NCBI RefSeq assembly: GCF_021190915.1
Contig: NZ_JAIOAP010000006.1
Location: 186,001-250,000, forward strand
DNA: 64,000 nucleotides
Reading direction: 5' to 3'
Source of the DNA: Cohnella silvisoli
Lineage (GTDB): Bacteria; Bacillota; Bacilli; Paenibacillales; Paenibacillaceae
Shown here: piece by piece, positions 9,781 through 18,450 of the stretch
How positions within the stretch are numbered: position 1 is the first letter of the stretch
How the letters are laid out: each line of letters starts with the position of its first letter
The notes under the pieces: generated by a model
What the model was told of the DNA's origin: nothing
Database searches by the model: none
Seen by the model: only the letters and a program-made list of their open reading frames with translations
Made by a program: the position numbers and the translations under genes

Positions 9781-10815
9781 TCATTTCCAAAAAAACGTGC
9801 TTTCCAAGTTAACTACTCTGCCTGTCCGTGCGGATTCGTGTGCCGCATTCATGATTTCGAGAACGTGAACCGCTTGTTCCCCCGTCATCTCCGGTTCTTT
9901 GCCCATTGCCAGACATTCCGCTACATAGGATGCGCCCGAGAACCAGTCATACCCCTTCTGATCCCGGCAAACGGTTTTCCATTGTCCGGTCATGCCTTCG
10001 CATACCCGAACTCCCTTGGGATCCCAGTCGTATCCTTCCATCGCTACGGCACCGTTGGTACCGATAATTTGGATCGTAACATCCTCCAATTGTTTTCCGT
10101 AGACGTAACCTGTCTGAATGACGGACAGAACGCTATTGCCATGATCCATAACGACAACTGCGTTGTCATCCGATTCCACTTCGATATTCCCAATGTCGAT
10201 CGTTCTTTCGGGAAGCGCCGTCCCTATGAACGCCGTAACGCGTTGAACCGGACCCAGTATGGCCGCAAGCGTGGTGATGTTGTATACGCCAAGATCGTAT
10301 AAAGCTCCGCCGCCTTTCTTATAAAACCATGGACTCCAGGAAGGTCCTTCCGACCCATAAATCCCGTGAGCGGCGAACACTTTGCCAATGCTTCCGGATG
10401 CAACGATTTCTTTCATCGTCTTGAATGCCGGAGAAGTCGGGGAATTCGGCGCTGCCCACATGCCTAAACCCTTTTGCTTGGCCAAAGAAATGAGCTCATA
10501 GGCTTCTTTCAAATCGGTGGCCATCGGTTTTTCGCACCATACGTGTTTCCCCGCCTCCAATGCCATACGGTTGATCGGTGCATGAAACTTCATCGAGGTA
10601 AGGTTAACCAGCAAATCGAATTGCCCGTCGGCCATCAGTTGACTAATGTCGGAGTATGTTCTATCGATGCCGAACGTTTCCGCCTGCCGCTTTACTTGTT
10701 CTTTGCTTGCATCGCATAAGGATGTTACTTCCACGAAAGGATTCGCCAATAAGTCCGGCAAATATTTATCCGATACCGATCCGCAGCCTACGACCGCGAC
10801 TCTCGTTTTACTCAT
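9781..10815 (-). CDS. Gfo/Idh/MocA-family oxidoreductase
   Basis: NAD(P)-dependent dehydrogenase, 344 residues. Rossmann motif VVGCGSVSDKYLP (about 8-20), the EKP motif (WCEKPMATD, about 94) with the catalytic Lys, and a C-terminal substrate-binding domain (GGALYDLGVYNI). The family includes inositol dehydrogenase and the rhizopine enzyme MocA. Located between an aldo/keto reductase gene and the sugar importer, so it probably oxidises the imported polyol or amino-inositol; the exact substrate cannot be read from sequence. Confidence 0.9.
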   Translation of the reverse strand: MSKTRVAVVGCGSVSDKYLPDLLANPFVEVTSLCDASKEQVKRQAETFGIDRTYSDISQLMADGQFDLLVNLTSMKFHAPINRMALEAGKHVWCEKPMATDLKEAYELISLAKQKGLGMWAAPNSPTSPAFKTMKEIVASGSIGKVFAAHGIYGSEGPSWSPWFYKKGGGALYDLGVYNITTLAAILGPVQRVTAFIGTALPERTIDIGNIEVESDDNAVVVMDHGNSVLSVIQTGYVYGKQLEDVTIQIIGTNGAVAMEGYDWDPKGVRVCEGMTGQWKTVCRDQKGYDWFSGASYVAECLAMGKEPEMTGEQAVHVLEIMNAAHESARTGRVVNLESTFFWK

Positions 10816-10903
10816 TTCGCATCACGCTCCCAACTCTTGAAACGCTTCCTGACATGTCGAATACCGGCACCACGTTCGTTTGCTTTTAGTCCAAACAATC
10901 TAT

Positions 10904-11863
10904 TTACTCCTTATCGAAGATAGAATCATTTGTCTTCAAATCCAGCCACGCAAGCTCAGTTGGACTCAAGGCGATTTCTGCCCCCGCAAAACTCGATTTC
11001 ATTTCCTCGACCTTCTCCGGGCCGATGAGAGCAAAGGTCGGAAACCTCTGATGGAGCACATATGCCAAAGCGATTTGAATCGGAGTCACATCTTTCTTAC
11101 CCGCTAATTGTCTAGCCCGTTTCAGCCGCTCCCAGTTCTCGTCGCTATAGTAAACACGCACCATATCCTCGTTGTCCCGATTATCCGGAGAGAACCTACC
11201 CGAGAAAAAACCGCCTGCCTGGGATGACCACGCCAACAACGGAATCTGATTGTTCTCATGCCACCGGCAAAAGCTTTCATCCGCCGAAACGCATCCGGGC
11301 CAATGAGGCTCCAACGGCTTAGCCAAGCTGAAGTTCGGACTTGTAAAAGCAAACCCTTTAAGGTTGTTGTCCGCGGCGTATTGATTAGCTTCCATTACAC
11401 GACTTAGCGTCCAATTGGATGCGCCGATCGTTCTGACATGTCCATCGCGAAGTGCTTGATTCAGGGTTTCTATGACTTCCCCGACCGGAACGGTCACATC
11501 ATCTCTATGAAGCGCATACATATCCACGTATTTAATGCGAAGCCTATCAAGGCTATCCATGAGATCCTCTTTAATGTACTTAGCGCTTACCCTCGGTCCG
11601 GGATTCCCATCGTCAGGATGAGCGCCCTTCGTCAAGATAACGACCCGGTCCCGAATATTCCGCTTTTCCAGCCAGCGGCCAAGCGCTTCCTCACTGCCTT
11701 CATATTGATGAGCGGAATCGAACGTATTACCACCCAACTCGAAATAAGCATCGGATAATCGGGTTACATGATCCATGTGATCTGGATGGTAAGCGTCTCC
11801 GCCCGTACCCATAACCAATTGCGTCGATGCCAGCTGCACGCCTGGAATCTGAATTCTCTTCAT
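10904..11863 (-). CDS. aldo/keto reductase
   Basis: 319-residue NADPH-dependent TIM-barrel oxidoreductase. The catalytic tetrad is visible: Asp and Tyr in FDSAHQYEGS (about 49-58), Lys in LTKGAHP (about 79), His in ALHRDD (about 118). Start ATG 11863 has GGAGG 6 nt upstream. Second gene of the operon from the promoter at 12854-12882. Likely reduces or oxidises a sugar ketone/aldehyde in the same pathway. Confidence 0.9.
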   Translation of the reverse strand: MKRIQIPGVQLASTQLVMGTGGDAYHPDHMDHVTRLSDAYFELGGNTFDSAHQYEGSEEALGRWLEKRNIRDRVVILTKGAHPDDGNPGPRVSAKYIKEDLMDSLDRLRIKYVDMYALHRDDVTVPVGEVIETLNQALRDGHVRTIGASNWTLSRVMEANQYAADNNLKGFAFTSPNFSLAKPLEPHWPGCVSADESFCRWHENNQIPLLAWSSQAGGFFSGRFSPDNRDNEDMVRVYYSDENWERLKRARQLAGKKDVTPIQIALAYVLHQRFPTFALIGPEKVEEMKSSFAGAEIALSPTELAWLDLKTNDSIFDKE

Positions 11864-11892
11864 AAAACTCCTCCGTCCTCTTGATGTTCCTA

Positions 11893-12795
11893 TTACGCGT
11901 TAAGCTTGTTTATTAGAAATGCGGCAGCGCCATAAGCACCGGCATTTTCACCTAAGGTAGAACATTCGATGCACACGGGTACGGGAGACATCTTCTCGAC
12001 CTGGTCCCGCAAATGATCGAGCACATCGGACAGCGATTCCGCAACCCCTCCACCGAGAATGACCTTCTGCGGATTTAATAAGCTCGAGAGATTGGCGATT
12101 GTTATCGATAAAGTCTTGAGATATTTAGCGAAGATGTCGAAGCCTTCTCCTTTGTTCTCTTTATATTGCTCGAATATCGCTTCCGGTTGAATACGATGGC
12201 CTGACAGCGCTCTTCCTGATATTTTCTCTTCGAGAGCCCCGAAATTTTTGAACGTTACCTTCATATTGTCCTGCCAATCTTCTTCGGACAGCAAATATCC
12301 GATTTCTCCAGCCATGAACCGGTTGCCGCGTAGAAGCTTCCCCCCGGTTACGATAGCCGCGCCAACGCCCGTTCCAATGGCTATAAATACGAAATCGTCA
12401 ACGGATTTGGCAGTTCCAAGCCACCTTTCTCCAAGCGCCGCGCAATTCACGTCATTCTCAACCGTAACCGGTTTCTTCAATAAAGCTTGCATTTGTTCCA
12501 CGAAGTTCAGATTATGCCATTGTAAAGCCGGAGCTTCTATGACAATCCCTTGCTCAATATCCGTTACGGCAGGAACACCGAACCCGTATCCCGCGATTTT
12601 TTCTTTATTTATTTTGGAATCGGCAACGCATTGATTGACGATCTGGGCAATACTATTCAAATCGCTTGAAGTTCTTGTTTTGTGCCTAGAGACAACAAGT
12701 CCATTGCGGTCGACAATTTGGACAATCACTTTGGTTCCGCCTATGTCGACGCCAACATAAAGGACATCGGAATCGTTATGGTTTAGATCGGTCAA
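11893..12795 (-). CDS. ROK-family sugar kinase
   Basis: 300 residues with no HTH. Intact ATP motif VGVDIGGTKV (about 13-22), catalytic Asp in ENDVNCAALGERWLG (about 118), and a complete GTGVGAAI phosphate motif, so it should be an active kinase. The usual zinc-binding CxCGxxGC cluster of bacterial ROK kinases is absent; the matching segment reads MAGEIGYLLSEEDW. Starts with TTG at 12795 after GGAGGT with a 6-nt gap. First gene of the operon. It is a clear paralogue of the sensor domain of the repressor at 5224-6354. Confidence 0.9.
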   Translation of the reverse strand: MTDLNHNDSDVLYVGVDIGGTKVIVQIVDRNGLVVSRHKTRTSSDLNSIAQIVNQCVADSKINKEKIAGYGFGVPAVTDIEQGIVIEAPALQWHNLNFVEQMQALLKKPVTVENDVNCAALGERWLGTAKSVDDFVFIAIGTGVGAAIVTGGKLLRGNRFMAGEIGYLLSEEDWQDNMKVTFKNFGALEEKISGRALSGHRIQPEAIFEQYKENKGEGFDIFAKYLKTLSITIANLSSLLNPQKVILGGGVAESLSDVLDHLRDQVEKMSPVPVCIECSTLGENAGAYGAAAFLINKLNA

Positions 12796-12819
12796 TGATG
12801 TACCTCCATACTCTTTCTG

Positions 12820-12844
12820 TTAGTTTGTTCTGAGAATGAACTAA
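12820..12844. promoter_or_regulatory. XylR-like ROK operator
   Basis: Inverted repeat with left half TTAGTTTGTT (12820-12829), 5-nt centre and right half AATGAACTAA (12835-12844). Half sequence and spacing match the known Bacillus XylR operator pattern. It lies immediately downstream of the -10 of the minus-strand promoter at 12854-12882, a position suited to repression. Confidence 0.75.
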
Positions 12845-12853
12845 CTAAATTGT

Positions 12854-12882
12854 ATGATAAATCATTTTGGTTCCGTCGTCAA
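12854..12882 (-). promoter_or_regulatory. SigA-type promoter of the ROK kinase-iol operon
   Basis: On the minus strand: -35 TTGACG (12877-12882), 17-nt spacer, -10 TATCAT (12854-12859). The ROK operator follows directly. Confidence 0.7.
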
Positions 12883-13003
12883 GATAAGCGATAACGCATA
12901 CGACGTGTGAATATTAAGGAAATGTTCTGCCCTTCATGATGATAATTGAATAAAGTTAAGTTATAATTTAATGAAAATTCAATTCATCATCTTAGGAGTT
13001 AAC

Positions 13004-14431
13004 ATGAAGCTTTTGGGGAAAATCGTTACCGTTGCGGGCTGCTTGTTTTTCATCGTCGCCTTGGTTAGCTCATTTACTAATTCCTTGACCCTATTCGATT
13101 CGGCGCTGACGACAGTTACGACAGCGTTGGTAACACTGGGAATCCTACTGCTTGTTTCTTACATAGCGGACCGCTATTTATCTAAGAGATTGTTTATCCT
13201 ATCGTTAATTTCACTTGCTTTCCTTATAAGGATAGTTTGGATCCTCTGGATTCAAACGCCTCCGGCCTCGGATTTTCTCTATATGCATACGGCCGCCAAG
13301 AGCGCTGCATTAGGCGACTTCTCCTTTGCAGATACCGAGTATTTCACCAGTTGGGTGTATCAGCTCGGTTTCACCCTATACGAAGCATTAATCATTAAGC
13401 TGTTCGGAAGTTCGTTATTCATTCTTAAATTTATGAACGTTGTATTCAGCGTAGGGACAACCGTTATCGTTTATTTTACCGCCGCTCGAATGTTTAATGA
13501 GTTTTGCGGAAGGATAGCCTCGCTTGCCTATGCGCTATATATTCCCAATATCATTATGTGTTCGGTGTTGACCAACCAGCATCTGTCTACTTTGTTGTTC
13601 ATGCTCGGATGTCTCTTCCTCATTAAAGGATGGGATTCGAAATATCGATGGATCTATATCGGCTTGTCGTTCGGCATCGCGAATATAATCAGACCGTTAG
13701 GCAGTGTCTTTATAATTGGGCTGATACTATTCTTCTTGATTCATCAATTGCGGACGTATTCCAAACCTCAAGCGTGGAAAATAATCGCCAAAGTCGCGGG
13801 TGTCGTCGCTATTTTCTATTTGGTACAGTCTCTCGTGAGCTACGCGATCCTATCCGCGGATATAACGAAATATCCGCTTTCGAACCGGGAGCCTTATTGG
13901 AAGTTCATGGTCGGATTAAACGCGAAAACGGACGGCGCCTGGTCGATGGAAGATGCGAGATACGTGCTGCAGTTTGAATTGGGCGAGGAAAGGAATCGCG
14001 CTGAATTAGAAGTCATCAAAGAACGACTTGCGGATAAACCTGAACTTGCGGCGCTTATGACACGAAAACTAGTCAGTCTATGGGGATCGGGCGATGCCTC
14101 AACTTCATGGAGTTTGCAGGAGATGAACAAGCCGGATTTGAGCGTGACTCTGAATAAAATAGAAAGAATGATGTATATCGTCATGAGCGCTTTCGGTGTT
14201 CTTTCTTTGTTGGCTCTATATAGAATGAAGCAGACGCATGAGTCTCACTTATATGTCATCTTGTTGCTAGCCTATGCGACCGTACATCTGGTCATCGAAA
14301 TTCAAACCCGTTACCGATTGGACTTGATGCCAGCATTTATCCAATTGCAAAGTTACGGCGTCTACAAAATGTATTCGATGATTCAGTCCTTCAATATAGC
14401 TGGGCAAAAGAATAAGAGCGCTGAAATGTAA
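13004..14431 (+). CDS. polytopic membrane protein, GT-C/ArnT-like glycosyltransferase
   Basis: About 475 residues with roughly ten or more hydrophobic segments. An acidic loop after the second or third segment (PASDFLYMHTAAKSA, about 90-105) resembles the first extracytoplasmic loop of GT-C (GT39/ArnT/PMT) enzymes, which use lipid-linked sugars. I start at ATG 13004, 5 nt after TAGGAG, not at the in-frame ATG 33 nt upstream. It converges on an LtaS-family gene, so a role in decorating cell-wall polymers is plausible but inferred. No specific substrate can be assigned. Confidence 0.65.
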   Translation: MKLLGKIVTVAGCLFFIVALVSSFTNSLTLFDSALTTVTTALVTLGILLLVSYIADRYLSKRLFILSLISLAFLIRIVWILWIQTPPASDFLYMHTAAKSAALGDFSFADTEYFTSWVYQLGFTLYEALIIKLFGSSLFILKFMNVVFSVGTTVIVYFTAARMFNEFCGRIASLAYALYIPNIIMCSVLTNQHLSTLLFMLGCLFLIKGWDSKYRWIYIGLSFGIANIIRPLGSVFIIGLILFFLIHQLRTYSKPQAWKIIAKVAGVVAIFYLVQSLVSYAILSADITKYPLSNREPYWKFMVGLNAKTDGAWSMEDARYVLQFELGEERNRAELEVIKERLADKPELAALMTRKLVSLWGSGDASTSWSLQEMNKPDLSVTLNKIERMMYIVMSAFGVLSLLALYRMKQTHESHLYVILLLAYATVHLVIEIQTRYRLDLMPAFIQLQSYGVYKMYSMIQSFNIAGQKNKSAEM

Positions 14432-14443
14432 TGAAGAGGCAGT

Positions 14444-14468
14444 CCCATAAGGAACGGAACCTTATGGG
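14444..14468 (+). terminator. possible terminator of the membrane glycosyltransferase gene
   Basis: CCCATAAGG (14444-14452), 7-nt loop, CCTTATGGG (14460-14468), 12 bp past the stop codon, followed by a T-rich but interrupted tract. Confidence 0.5.
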
Positions 14469-14530
14469 CAGCTTCTTTCCTGTTTCTATCGATTATGGTT
14501 TTTGCGGAGGTGATCTCCTTCCGGTTGCTG

Positions 14531-14587
14531 TCGGAATCGTGAAATCTGAATTGGTAAACTCGTAACAAGGAGATTTCACGATTCCGA
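14531..14587. repeat. 17-bp perfect inverted repeat in a 442-bp gene-free gap
   Basis: TCGGAATCGTGAAATCT (14531-14547) and its exact inverse (14571-14587), 23 nt apart. Weaker outer similarity (GTGATCTCCT to the left, the inverse of GTGTATCTCCT to the right near 14610-14622) suggests a larger dyad of about 110 bp. A T-run follows at 14628-14635. The rest of 14432-14873 holds a nested hairpin (about 14680-14719) and the terminator at 14770-14814; no gene is seen. Could be a small mobile or intergenic repeat element. Confidence 0.6.
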
Positions 14588-14769
14588 AGGCAAACGCTGT
14601 CGCTCCTACAGGAGATACACCCCCTCTTTTTTTTCATCGATTAAAGCGAAATACGCAAAAAGAAACCCTTCTTGGTACCAGAAAATGCAGCCGTGAATCG
14701 GCTGAGCGACTTCATTTTCTCCTGCCTATCTTGGTGAAAGCCGAATGCTCAAGAAAGCAGCAAAAGACG

Positions 14770-14814
14770 AAAAAGTGTTGGTACAGGTATAAACCTCCTG
14801 CACCAACACTTTTT
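14770..14814. terminator. bidirectional terminator between converging genes
   Basis: 18-bp stem with one mismatch: arm at 14770-14787 beginning AAAAAGTGTTGG, arm at 14797-14814 ending CCAACACTTTTT, 9-nt loop. A/T runs on both sides let it serve the plus-strand gene ending at 14431 and the minus-strand gene ending at 14874. Confidence 0.85.
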
Positions 14815-14873
14815 CATTTTGAGCATGATTTTCGATAAAAGTGAGCTATTCGATAAGTGAATTTAGCTACTCT

Positions 14874-16760
14874 TTATAGTCCCCGCTTTGGCAATACTCG
14901 AACATATTCGTCGGATAGGCGCATCTGTTCCATAATATAGTCGTAATCATCGCGATAGGAACTTATATCGGTTACTGGTTTTAACGTTTTTAACGAAATG
15001 CCCGTGCCGTCGTCAAACCCTTTGCCGGGAACGAACAAAATATCGTTATTAAAGAAAGAACCGGTCGGCAAATAGTAACGCATACCGAATGTGTTACGAG
15101 TAATATTTAGCAGATCGTGCCCGAATGAAACAAATTGTTCTTTTTGCAAGTTTATCCCAAGAAGGTTGGCGACAGTCGGCATGATATCGAGTTGCCCCCC
15201 TGTCTGATCGACCGCTTTCCCTTTCTTCTCCCCCGGCAGATGAATAATCAGCGGTATGTTAAAGCGCGATACCCGCGGCTCATAGGGGATGCCGAGCTGC
15301 GACTGGACCCATGCCGGATCGTTATCTTGCGGCTGAAGTCCGAAATGGTCGCCATATACGACCAGGACGGTATCATCCCAAAGTCCTTCTTGCTTTAACC
15401 GTTCAATGAATGTGCCCAGAGCGTAATCCGTGTAATTGACGGCGGTAAGATAATTTCCTAACTGGGTACCCTGCAAAGAATCGGGCAAGCTTATCCGCTT
15501 GCGATCCTCCGGCATTGTAAACGGGAAATGGCTGGATACGGTAATGAACTGGGTATAGAACGGTTTGTGCTCTTTCGAGAGCCCCAATATTTTCTCCATG
15601 CCAACCCGGTACATTTCTTCGTCGGAAGCGCCGAAATCGTTAAAATGATCGTTCCGATAAAACGGTTTATCGTAGTAGTGGTCAAAATGAAGCGCCGGAT
15701 ACAGTTGAATTCGGTCCCAAAACTTGACATCGTTAACATGGAAAGTATCTGCCACATAACCATATTTCTGCAGCAGTCTCGGCAAGCTTGGCAGTTCCCG
15801 GTCCCCGTAGCCCATCGACATGGCAATCGTACCCGTTGGATAAATCGATGTATTTGACATAAACTCCGCATCGGAAGTATTTCCTTGTCCGATTTGTTGA
15901 AATACATACGGAAAGTATAGACCTTCTTTAGTAAGCCCGTTTAATACCGGCGTAAGCTCTTGCCCGTTAAGCGATAAGCGGATAGGGAAGTTCTGAAAGG
16001 ATTCCAACTGCACGACGATCAGATTTTTGCCTTTTGCCGCTCCAAAATAAGCAGGCGATTTCGCCTTGGCCGAAGGGCTTTGATAGGCAAAAGACGATTG
16101 AAGCCGGTTAATTTTATGGATCGTATCCTGCAGATTTTCATTCTTCGCGGCAGTTTCTGCTCGGTTTAATTTGATAGCGGCAGCCACTTGATAATCTAGA
16201 AAACCAAGGCTTTCCGCTTGTACAAGCTCATTGGAAATCGAATCACCAAGACGAATGTACCTGCCGGAAAGCAGTATGCATACGATCACAATCAGAAATA
16301 CGCTCGCCTTCCAAGTGACGTTATCGCGGGGAATTGTCCTCCCTCTTTTACGGGTCAAGCTCCAGACGAGGATCAGTACAATCAAATCGACGAAATATAA
16401 ATAATGGCTTACCTGAACGGTTGACTCGATGCTAGATCTAATCTGCATCACCTGCTTAAGCGCAAGTAAAGCAGTGTAGGTCGGTACGGAGCCGAAATGA
16501 GTATAATAAACGGTTGAGGAGAACAACGTCACGGAAACGATCAAGTTAACGACCGCGAAAGACACGCTTTTCCATTTAGCGGACGTGATCAGTTCCACCG
16601 TACAGAGGATGGCAAGCAGAGCAAGGATATCCGCTGGCATCCTTACCCAATCGATTTGTTGAAATAATAACAGGCGTAGAAGCATGAGTTTGAACAGCAC
16701 TAGCAGGAACGTATAAGAAAATGGTTTTAGTAAAATTGAAGTTAGAGATTCTTTTTTCAA
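14874..16760 (-). CDS. LtaS-family sulfatase (lipoteichoic acid synthase-like)
   Basis: 628 residues: five N-terminal membrane segments (about 1-165), a linker, then an extracellular sulfatase/phosphatase-fold domain. Catalytic features are present: metal-binding Glu in VVQLESF (about 250), nucleophile Thr in GQGNTSDAEF (about 295), and VVYGDHFG (about 475) with metal-binding Asp/His. The family transfers glycerol-phosphate from phosphatidylglycerol onto lipoteichoic acid; paralogues act as primases or sporulation-specific enzymes (YfnI, YqgS, YvgJ), and I cannot tell which this is. Confidence 0.9.
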   Translation of the reverse strand: MKKESLTSILLKPFSYTFLLVLFKLMLLRLLLFQQIDWVRMPADILALLAILCTVELITSAKWKSVSFAVVNLIVSVTLFSSTVYYTHFGSVPTYTALLALKQVMQIRSSIESTVQVSHYLYFVDLIVLILVWSLTRKRGRTIPRDNVTWKASVFLIVIVCILLSGRYIRLGDSISNELVQAESLGFLDYQVAAAIKLNRAETAAKNENLQDTIHKINRLQSSFAYQSPSAKAKSPAYFGAAKGKNLIVVQLESFQNFPIRLSLNGQELTPVLNGLTKEGLYFPYVFQQIGQGNTSDAEFMSNTSIYPTGTIAMSMGYGDRELPSLPRLLQKYGYVADTFHVNDVKFWDRIQLYPALHFDHYYDKPFYRNDHFNDFGASDEEMYRVGMEKILGLSKEHKPFYTQFITVSSHFPFTMPEDRKRISLPDSLQGTQLGNYLTAVNYTDYALGTFIERLKQEGLWDDTVLVVYGDHFGLQPQDNDPAWVQSQLGIPYEPRVSRFNIPLIIHLPGEKKGKAVDQTGGQLDIMPTVANLLGINLQKEQFVSFGHDLLNITRNTFGMRYYLPTGSFFNNDILFVPGKGFDDGTGISLKTLKPVTDISSYRDDYDYIMEQMRLSDEYVRVLPKRGL

Positions 16761-16924
16761 ACAATCCTCTCCTGCGATGTAATTGCTTTATTATAATGGA
16801 TTCGTTGTTCTATGACAAAAAGACCTAAGAATATACCCGATGGTATAACAGCCTTTGCATTATTATCTATGTAAAATGGATACCGGAACAAAACATATGA
16901 TTAAAAGGAGTTTGTTGTCCACAC

Positions 16925-17392
16925 ATGATCAAGAACGGTATCTGTGAACAAGCAACGTTAAACGTGGATTTTGCTTTGCTGGTAAAGGCCAAAAGAAAAA
17001 CGCATGCTTTGGAGATGGCTGATTTCCAATTGAACGACAAAAATATCAACTTGGATCGGGTCCGACTGGTAAACGAACAGGGCATAATTGCTACACTGGA
17101 AGTGGAACGCGTTGAATCTATCGATTGGATCGATGTGGAATTGTCCGACTATAGCAACTTATTCAAGGTAATCGGAAATATCCGCGTAGTGCTCCGAATC
17201 GATAGGGATGCAGAGCAACATAAGGAAAACCTCTGGAGAACCGCATTCCAAATTCCCCGGTCCGCCCTTCAAGATAAAACGACTTGGGTAATTCCGACAT
17301 CGAATGAACCGGTATTCACGCAGGTGATGAGCCAATCGCTGGAGTTAAGCGTGGAATCGGGAGAATCAATGGCTTTGATAAAAGCTGGTTGA
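16925..17392 (+). CDS. hypothetical protein, 155 residues
   Basis: I do not recognise this protein. It has no signal peptide or membrane segment, few Cys, and alternating hydrophobic/charged stretches that suggest a mostly beta fold (for example RVRLVNEQGIIATLEVERV, then NIRVVLRIDRD). AGGAG lies 14 nt before the ATG, a long spacing. It stands alone: divergent from the LtaS-like gene and closed by its own terminator at 17423-17453. The independent unit and terminator argue for a real gene. Confidence 0.6.
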   Translation: MIKNGICEQATLNVDFALLVKAKRKTHALEMADFQLNDKNINLDRVRLVNEQGIIATLEVERVESIDWIDVELSDYSNLFKVIGNIRVVLRIDRDAEQHKENLWRTAFQIPRSALQDKTTWVIPTSNEPVFTQVMSQSLELSVESGESMALIKAG

Positions 17393-17422
17393 ATCGCTAG
17401 ACTAATCGGTAAATTCAGGACT

Positions 17423-17453
17423 CCGCCGTTTAAATACGGCGGCGTTCTTTTTT
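17423..17453 (+). terminator. intrinsic terminator
   Basis: CCGCCGT (17423-17429), 6-nt loop, ACGGCGG (17436-17442), then CGTTC and a run of T. Ends the hypothetical gene at 16925-17392. Confidence 0.85.
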
Positions 17454-17523
17454 GTCGCAACTAATTACAGCGACTCTCGTCTACTAAATGGGGAGTTAAT
17501 CGAACGGGCAGGGAGGATAACGG

Positions 17524-18309
17524 ATGCATTCCGAATTCCAAAATCGAAGCTTCATAGGGACGGGGGATAGCGACTGGCAGGATCCTGGTTTTCATAGTCA
17601 TGAAACGTTGGAGATCAGCGTTCTGATGGAGGGTCGCGGTCTATTCGAATGGAACGATGGGAAACAGATGTTGGAGGCTGGCCATATTATCATCGTTCCC
17701 GCAAATATGTCACATCGATTCGAAGGATTTGGCAAAAGCCGATATGCCGTTATTCATCTGGCAGCAATTCCTCCCCGAATTAAAGATTTGCTGCGAAAGC
17801 TTGTAAACGAGGATAAACCCGTCGTTTTCACTTTATCCCGCTTGGATAAAGATCGGTTTGGGCGACTATTCCGCGAATGGTTGCGGATTCGTTCGTCCCA
17901 TTTGAAAGAAAAGCAGTGGAATTATATCGCTTGGACAGAAGTTATTGTTCTGTTCCTTTTGGAACATTCACGGAAGGATCAACAAGCGCTTACCATTACG
18001 AGCGCTGCGGATTACATTCGCGAGAACTTGCAGCAAGGTGTACAAATTTCCGCAATGGCGGAGCTTGCCGGGTTGTCGGAAGCCGGATTTCGCCGACTGT
18101 TCGAGCAAATCTATCATATGAGCCCCAAACACTACCAACAGCAATGCCGAATGGCAGAGGCCAAATGGCTCCTAAGCTCCGCGGACAAAGACATCAAAGA
18201 AATCGCCGGTCAAATCGGATTTGCCAGACTGCATTCTTTTTCCCAATGGTTCAAGCAAACGGAAGGCATCTCGCCGTCCGAATGGCGGAAACAGCAGCAA
18301 CGCGGCTGA
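17524..18309 (+). CDS. AraC-family regulator with cupin sensor
   Basis: 261 residues. N-terminal cupin (about 20-95) with FHSHETLEIS and ANMSHRFEG, which should bind a sugar ligand; C-terminal double HTH (about 160-258) ending in the AraC signature IGFARLHSFSQWFKQTEGISPSEWR. Start ATG has GGAGG 7 nt upstream. It precedes the oxidoreductase and isomerase genes on the same strand with a 140-bp gap and most likely controls them. Confidence 0.9.
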   Translation: MHSEFQNRSFIGTGDSDWQDPGFHSHETLEISVLMEGRGLFEWNDGKQMLEAGHIIIVPANMSHRFEGFGKSRYAVIHLAAIPPRIKDLLRKLVNEDKPVVFTLSRLDKDRFGRLFREWLRIRSSHLKEKQWNYIAWTEVIVLFLLEHSRKDQQALTITSAADYIRENLQQGVQISAMAELAGLSEAGFRRLFEQIYHMSPKHYQQQCRMAEAKWLLSSADKDIKEIAGQIGFARLHSFSQWFKQTEGISPSEWRKQQQRG

Positions 18310-18450
18310 TCTCTCTTCCTATCGATCCGTAGCGTTTCGCGTAAATTATAATCTGATTTCAATAACTACAATGTCTTCCGAATGTATTATTCTTCTATTG
18401 TAGTTGGAATAGAAACTAATAAAATCGCGATTCGGGAGATGAGTTCAAGG

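Noticed and set aside
10838..10853. Catabolite (cre) site upstream of the Gfo/Idh/MocA gene
   Set aside because: The best alignment has two mismatches at conserved positions and the site is inside an operon.
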